Positions 58,152 through 64,000 of a DNA stretch of 64,000 nt are shown here, piece after piece. The notes under the pieces were generated by a model, which saw only the letters and a list, made by a program, of their open reading frames with translations, searched no databases and was not told the origin of the DNA. The stretch is from Pohlia nutans (taxonomy: Eukaryota > Streptophyta > Bryopsida > Bryales > Mniaceae): assembly GCA_022496805.1 (NCBI GenBank), contig CM040086.1:16122501-16186500 (forward strand). Reading direction: 5' to 3'. The translations under genes were made by a program, and so were the position numbers. Within the stretch, counting starts at the first letter, position 1. Every line of letters begins with the position of its first letter.

Positions 58152-59040
58152 TTAGAGCATGGCCACAGTGACTCTCAACACGCCAGTCTCACATTCAAAA
58201 TGGAATGTGATGGCCCATTCGCACCAAGAAGCGGCCTCGATCGGATTGCATTTTTGGAAAATAGTGAGGTGAATTTAGAAAATAATATACAATTTGAACA
58301 TGTGTCAGAGCCTTGTCTCATCTTGCTTTTGGCCAACGCACATGTGTTAGTGTAGATGCACCTTTATTTATGTAACCAAGATGCATGCGTCAAGTCATTT
58401 TTTTAAACCACCATTACATTGTATCTGGCTATCCACGATCTGGCTATTTCATCCAAGAATTTTTCAATTTGATGTTTTTTGGAGAAAAACTTGATAATTT
58501 TTTGCCATTTTAGCCTGAGTATTTTAAGCTTGTGCAATCTGGTGATATTTTGTCCAAAAAGAAAACCCTTGCATGCTAGTTCGTTGATTATTTAGTTTGT
58601 TTTAGATAGCAAAAACTTACTTGCTGAACGGAGAATCTCTACCGCACTCGCGTTGGATGACTGGTGTGAACTGGCCATGTGTAACCCTTGCCGTGCGTTA
58701 TCTGTTCACGTGTAGAGATATTTAAGTTATCTGTAATCCGTAAGATACTTTTCATGCCACTCATGAGTACTATAACTTAACTTAACTTAGTCTGTCCGGA
58801 ACGGACGACGTGAGTCATTCCCAGTCTCACACTGCCCCAAACCAAACACGGAGTATCATTGATTTGTGCTTAGAAATAATAATATTATAATGACAAACGG
58901 AATAGTGGAATCTGTCGCCAAGTGAAGATGCTGAAAAAAAAGACACCAAGCAATAAGAGCAAGCCCAGCAGCTACAGACCAAGTACGTCCACCAAGTATT
59001 TATTTAAGGTTCATTTTAAACTTAATGGAATGTTAGACTT
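58152..59040. other. Intergenic DNA, nothing recognised
   Basis: No gene or clear repeat. A short AACTTAACTTAACTTA run lies at about 58773. Confidence 0.5.
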
Positions 59041-59911
59041 AAGGCCCGTTTGCACTTGGCCTTTGCAAAGACCGTGGATAAAAATTTAACACTCCCACAA
59101 TTTTGGGAAAAATACCTTCTTTATAGGAAAGGTGTCATCAATGAGGTTTGGAAAGGTGTTAGCAATAGTAGGGGTATTACATAATGGCCCCTCAAGTGCC
59201 ACATTAGCTAAGACCATTCTTTAGTGTTCAAAACTAGGGAATATTTCCTATTTTGGTGCTCCCTTAACAGTTGCCTACTATTGCTCAAATAATTTTTGTC
59301 CTCCTAAATGTTAGCTAATACCCATTCTTAAAAGTGTGCCATGTGTACATCCATGTAGGATTGGTAATTACTAAAGAATGTAGGTGGGAGCACACACTTT
59401 TTTAAGGATGTAAGATCCCCTTGTAAGACCACCTCTAAGGCCATGTGCGAACATACCTTTAGAGATTTTATGAAAAAAACCTGATGGGTTGGTCTTAGTT
59501 TTAGCATAGTTAAGGCCAATTGGCACCTGGCCTTTGCAAAGAACATGAATTAAAACTTAACACCTCCATAATTTTGGGAGGAATATCTTCTTTTTAGGAA
59601 AGGTGTCATCAATAATAGCCGGATTACATAATGGCCCCTCAAGAGCCATATTAGTTAAGACCATTCTTGAGTGTTCAAAACTTAGGAATATTTTCAATTT
59701 TGGTGCTCCTTTAATAATTGCCTACTATTGCTCAAGTAGTTTTTGTCATCCTAAATGTTAGCTAATACCCATTCTTTAAAGTGTGCCATGTGGACATCCA
59801 TGTAGGATTGGTAATTACTAAAAAATGTAGGTGGGAACACACACTTTATTAAGGTGGTAAGACCGCCTTCTAAGACCACCTCTAAGGCCAAGTGCGAACA
59901 TACCTTTAGTG
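59041..59911. repeat. Two direct copies of a roughly 400-470-bp inverted-repeat element
   Basis: 59041-59462 and about 59512-59911 align over nearly their whole length (TTGCACTTGGCCTTTGCAAAG at the start; CCACCTCTAAGGCC and GCGAACATACCTTTA at the end). In each copy the ends AAGGCC...TTGCACTTGGCC and GGCCA.GTGCGAAC are roughly inverted. The first copy has an extra 20-bp piece (GGTTTGGAAAGGTGTTAGCA type). Confidence 0.75.
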
Positions 59912-60920
59912 AGTCGTAGGTTTTTTTTTTTTTTTTTTCCATTCTCGTTAGTCTTGACGAGTTGGGGTGTATTTGTCTCTCTTGTAGTAAAGGGCCTCCT
60001 TTTTATTGTGTCAAAAAAATAAAAATAAAAATTAATGGCCTCGAAGCATGGGCTGGTGAATACTCTATTGTAAGCTCATTATTTACTTATTGATTGAGCA
60101 AAGATGCTTTCTTGGTGCGAGTAATTTTTTTTGCACCAAAACTTCTGTAGATGGTGGGGAAAACTCAAACTTTGGTCCTAAATACTATCTTTTGGCGTTA
60201 GTGGATAGTTTTTGGGCTCGACTTTGGAGCATGCAGACTTGGCTACACCAACTCTTGGTGTTGGTTCTTCAAAAGCACATGTTGTTGGGCATGCTCTAAG
60301 GTACTATAAGTTAGGATGAATCATGTCTCATTGAACCAATGACTAATTTGCGCATATTCTGTAGTGCAAGAAATAATCGAGCTTCGTTCTTTTTTGGATG
60401 AAAAAGAAAGCAATAAATGTTCCTTCATTTCGCCCTCATAGTGTTCTTTAGCCCTTGCAAGGGTTCACCTTCTTCTTCTTTTTTGAAAAAGTTCTTGTTC
60501 AATTATGCAAAGTGAATCTACAAACTTAGCAAAGATCCCAAGAATGGACTGGCATATTGGAAGTCAAAATAGGAGCAAGTTTCCACCTAGTAACATGTGG
60601 TTTTTGAGGCAGACTATTGTGGACTTCCTAAACTCTCCACCATCATTCCTTAGCTAAAGAGTTACGTAGCATGTTCAATATTCTAAAATCCACTACAGAG
60701 AAATAGGCCTAAATTGTTCTATAAAAGTTATAAAGTCAATGCATTAATCAATCAAGTTCTTATTTCCATTAAGGCACTTCGAATAGTTACAATCATTTGA
60801 CTTATAGGATCCTACTTAAGTTTATTGTTCACATTTAAGAATAAAAATAAAATAATGATTAGTAAAAATTCCTTTTATCAAGTTAATCATTTCTAACTTC
60901 TTAAAAACTGTTACACATTT
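59912..60920. other. Intergenic DNA with part of a TAA-type MITE
   Basis: 60030-60296 ends TTGTTGGGCATGCTC|TAA and resembles the right half of 63304-63719 in reverse and direct pieces. Its left end is worn. No gene. Confidence 0.4.
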
Positions 60921-62012
60921 AACACGCAATTCGCTATTTATGCACTTGGCCAAGTGCGTTCATTTCTTTAGCAAATCGTGCTTAAAAAATTTGTGTAAAA
61001 AGCTCTCTAAAAAACAGCGATTTTGTCTTTCTACAAATCACTTACATTGTAAACAAAAAATTCTTTTATTTATTTTTTATTCTTATCTTTATATTTTCTT
61101 TTATCTTTTCTTTATCTTGTTTCTTTTATCTTGTCTTCTTTCTTGTCTTCTTTCTTGTCTTCTTTTTCTTTTCCTTCTTGTCTTCCTTCTTGTCTTCCTT
61201 CTTGTCTTCCTTCTTGTCTTCTTCTTCTTTTTCTATTTTTTTCTTCATACCTCTTGTGGCAGCCGCAAACCCTACACCCGCACCAAGGAAAAAAACCCAA
61301 TTTTTTTTTTCCTTCTCTTTTGGTTTTCGTCTTCTTTTTTGCTTAGGGCTCATGAACCCTAAAAATAGAAATTTTAAAATTTTAAAAATTAGGGTTCATC
61401 CAGCGGCGGCTGAACCTAAACGGCGGTGGAGGAAAAAAAAACCAATTTTTTTTTTTTTTTTTTTTTTTTTGGTTCTCTTTTGGTTTTCGTCTTCTTTCTT
61501 GTTTAGGGCTCATGAACCCTAAAAAAAATTTAGGGTTCAGCCGCCGACGGCTGAACCCTAAACGGCCAGAAAAAAAAAAAAAAAAAAAGTTTTTTTTCTA
61601 TTTTTAGATTACTGACGGCTGAGGGTGCGCGGCCGCGCACCCTAAGCCTCTTTTATCCTCTTCTCTCCTCTCCCTCTCTCTCCATCCCTCCCTCTCTCTC
61701 CATCCCTCCCTCTCCATCCCTCCCCTCTCCTCATATATAGGGGAGAAGAGAGGGTCTCTCTCATTCATTCTTCAACTCCTTCTCCCTCCCCTCACCTCTC
61801 CCCTATATATATATGAGGAGAGGGGTAGGAGAAGAAGAGGAAGAAGAGTCTTTGGGTGCGCGGCCGCGCACCCCAGCGACTAAAAATAGTAATTTTAAGA
61901 AAAAGTCAAAAAAGTAAAAAAAAAAAGTTTTTTTTTTTTTTTTGGCAGCTGCCATTCAGGGTTCAGCAGCACCCCATGGCCAAGAAAAAGGGCAAAAAAA
62001 AAAAAAAAAAAT

Positions 62013-62044
<32 letters not shown>

Positions 62045-62368
62045 GGTTTGCTCCCATTGTTTAGGGTTCAGCAGCCACAACTGAAGAAAATGTAGAAGAA
62101 AAAAAAGACAACGAAGACAAAAAGGAAGACAAGAAAAAAGACAAAAAGAAGACAAGAAAGAAATCAAGATAAAAAAGAAAAGATAAAAGAAAAGATAAAG
62201 ATGAGAATAAAATTTTATTAAAATAATTATTTGTTTACAATGTAAGGGATTGAAGAAAGACAATAATCGTTGGTTTTTTAAAAATAAAAGTTAGACAAAT
62301 AAAATCATGCGCTCGGGGACGAAGTGCATGATTATATAGCCAAGTGCGTAAATAGCGAATTGTGTGTT
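60921..62368. mobile_element. Foldback-like element, copy B
   Basis: Ends AACACGCAATTCGCTATTTA and TAAATAGCGAATTGTGTGTT are inverses with one change, followed inward by GCACTTGGCC / GGCCAAGTGC-type sequence. The left arm is almost purely C/T on the plus strand (TTGTCTTCC repeats, 61080-61225) and the right arm is A/G (62090-62200). Inside are two perfect GC palindromes (61623-61642 and 61854-61873) and GGGTTCAGC/GCTGAACCC hairpins. Long frames through the arms are low-complexity artefacts. Confidence 0.7.
61623..61642. repeat. Perfect GC palindrome, repeated at 61854-61873
   Basis: GGGTGCGCGGCCGCGCACCC is fully self-complementary over 20 bases and occurs twice in foldback element B, with a mutated version in element A at about 37944. 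It contains a NotI-type GCGGCCGC core. It could extrude as a cruciform. Confidence 0.9.
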
Positions 62369-63303
62369 ATTTATTACAACAATTTTGATTGTAGAAAATC
62401 CATGTAGGGTCGGAATAAGGTCCTTGTACCTCATGTGGAATGACACATTAGATGACATATAAGAGATTGCAACTTCATAGTTTAGAAAGTAAAACTAAAA
62501 CCTCGACTTAGATACTCACACTTTGACACCCCTATTCTTCTATTAATGAGAAGTACAAACTGAACGGAGGAATATTGTTCACACAAAGATGGCGCGTAGG
62601 AACGTGGTCCTCTAGTATTTTCACAAATGTAGAGAGAAGAAGCAAGCAGCCTTGACGAAGGAGTTCTCGGCTACTTGGTGTACTAATGAGATTTTTTGCA
62701 CCGGTAGTACTTTCTTAGCCATATGAAAACTTGCTCTCACTCTCACTTACATGCTGCCCATTATCTAGGACCCGAATTGATTGTTCTTTTTTTTTATTCC
62801 TCGCACTTTAATAAATTGGTCTCACTCTTTCAAAAAATTAAAAAAGTACAAACGGAATGATTGTTCCATTGCTGATAAAACCCATCGACATAAGGTGGTT
62901 ACCCCATTCCCAACTGAATAAGAAATACGGATATGAGGGATTGATATTATTTAGTATTACTATTTTTTAGAGGTAGGCAAGAAGAAATAGATTCCAACAC
63001 AAGTTCAAACATCATTTTTGGATGAAGAATGAATTAGTTATAAATTTTCAAAGTTGAAGCATGACGCATCCCATTCACGTCATATAGGTACACTTCTTTC
63101 TGTCTAAAGAAGATTTGTATTGCACACACTAAAGATGCTTAAACCAACAACAACAAATCCATAACCACACTTACATATACTAAAACCAACAAGAGAGAAC
63201 CCATTACCAACTGTAACTCGTGCTACAACCAACATCATTACAACATTGATTGCGGATAATGCCCCTAGCTGTTGGTGAAAGGAGCCAGTTGGGAATGGGG
63301 TAA
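62369..63303. other. Intergenic DNA, nothing recognised
   Basis: No convincing gene or repeat end. Confidence 0.5.
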
Positions 63304-63719
63304 GAGCATGCCCAACAGCATGCAAAAGCACCAGTCTAACCTCAAGGTGGCGGAGGTTTGGCATGAACATGGCCCCAGCAGCAGTAGAAAATTTCATCTC
63401 AATCACCAAGATAGCTTGGCAGTGGACTTTATTTGAGTTTTCTCCGCCATATACTGAAGCTTTGGAGGAAGAAAATTGCTCACGCCAAGCAAGAATCTTT
63501 GCCAATCAAAGGTAAGATAATGGCCTTGAAGCCTATTCATTGGCTCATGCTTCAAGGCCATCAAGTGTTATGAATTACTTTCTCTTTTAATAAACTGCCT
63601 TGGAGTTCGCACAAGGATTGTTGTTGGGGTACTTCTATTCCAACATTCCTCTAAGTTTAAAATGGCCGTCAACTTGATGCTTGGCGGACTTATTTGATCT
63701 GGAGCTGCTGGGCATGCTC
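63304..63719. mobile_element. TAA-flanked MITE (Harbinger-like)
   Basis: Ends GAGCATGCCCAACAGCA and TGCTGGGCATGCTC are inverted with TAA on both sides (63301-63303 and 63720-63722). The interior matches parts of 56267-58151 and about 60060-60296. A minus-strand frame across it is not supported by any family. Confidence 0.7.
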
Positions 63720-63727
63720 TAACCACC

Positions 63728-64000
63728 TTAACCCTTAAAGGACAACCCCATCCCCACGGGCTTGGTTTGAAGGAATAATTGGAGACAAAGTTTCATTTCT
63801 CAACCAAATCAAGCGAGACTTGTTGCGTTGGAAAGCTACTGAAAAAGCGATCTAGATTCCAAATTTTCGCCTCATTTGAGAGATTGTGGAATCGTTGGTA
63901 AGCAATCTAAGTTATGGAATTGAACAAATTTTAAGGATGGGGCAGCTGAAGTTCAGCAGTGCCGCAGTGCTACAGTGCTAGCTAGCAGTGCACTGCAGAG
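63728..64000. mobile_element. TTAA-type MITE, cut by the window edge
   Basis: Begins TTAACCCTTAAAGGACAA and continues CCCACGGGCTTGGTT, matching the first 35 bases of 22114-22355. No right end before base 64000. A CAGTGC-type tandem (GCAGTGC/ACAGTGC) closes the window. Confidence 0.55.

Noticed and set aside
60940..62263. Several 60-140-codon frames on both strands
   Set aside because: They read through CT- and GA-rich arms of the foldback element and are low-complexity (Ser/Phe/Leu or Lys/Glu runs).

Overview
The window looks like nuclear DNA of a land plant. It is AT-rich and gene-poor, with intron-containing genes, telo-box motifs (AAACCCTAA), a plastid-type class III lipase, an F-box/kelch-type gene and Stowaway-type ends (CTCCCTCCGTCCC). 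I cannot name the species; nothing excludes a non-seed plant. I see no rRNA, no canonical tRNA gene, no CRISPR array and no intact transposase or reverse transcriptase.

Genes. Three genes have spliced structures that close in frame, and all are on the minus strand. (1) 19771-22753: an eight-exon HAD phosphatase of the N-acylneuraminate-9-phosphatase-like group (313 aa). (2) 33906-35138: a five-exon gene for a small acidic protein with a helical N-terminus that I do not recognise (162 aa). (3) 51604-54566: a four-exon, plastid-targeted DAD1-like phospholipase A1 (526 aa). An F-box/kelch-like gene at 43268-44548 (+) is a full-length open frame except for three in-frame stops. Weaker coding candidates are at 4648-5156 (-, decayed), 19041-19742 (+), 24422-25183 (-), 28675-28914 (-) and 30856-31143 (+).

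Mobile DNA fills most of the rest. A 5.2-kb non-autonomous CACTA element (25208-30413) has CACTA ends, a GAA target duplication and AACGTT subterminal repeats, and it carries gene-like DNA. At least fifteen short elements begin TTAA-CCCYW and end with the inverse followed by TTAA; a pre-insertion site inside the window indicates that TTAA is the target duplication, as in piggyBac elements. At least ten inverted-repeat elements are flanked by TA (Tc1/mariner/Stowaway style), and at least five by TTA/TAA or TGA (PIF/Harbinger style). There are also two copies of a foldback-like element with polypyrimidine and polypurine arms, a 1.7-kb element with about 47-bp terminal repeats holding a tRNA-type SINE, and several tandem repeats.

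Layout. 1-19 kb: nested inverted-repeat elements and one decayed coding fragment. 19-23.4 kb: a small candidate gene converging on the HAD gene, whose three largest introns all carry elements. 24.4-31.1 kb: the CACTA element with an ORF on each side. 33.9-35.1 kb: the acidic-protein gene. 36-43 kb: foldback and TTAA elements. 43.3-44.5 kb: the F-box pseudogene. 45-51 kb: elements. 51.6-55.1 kb: the lipase. 55-64 kb: Harbinger-like and foldback elements. The genes do not form a pathway; what links them is insertion of small elements into their introns and promoters.
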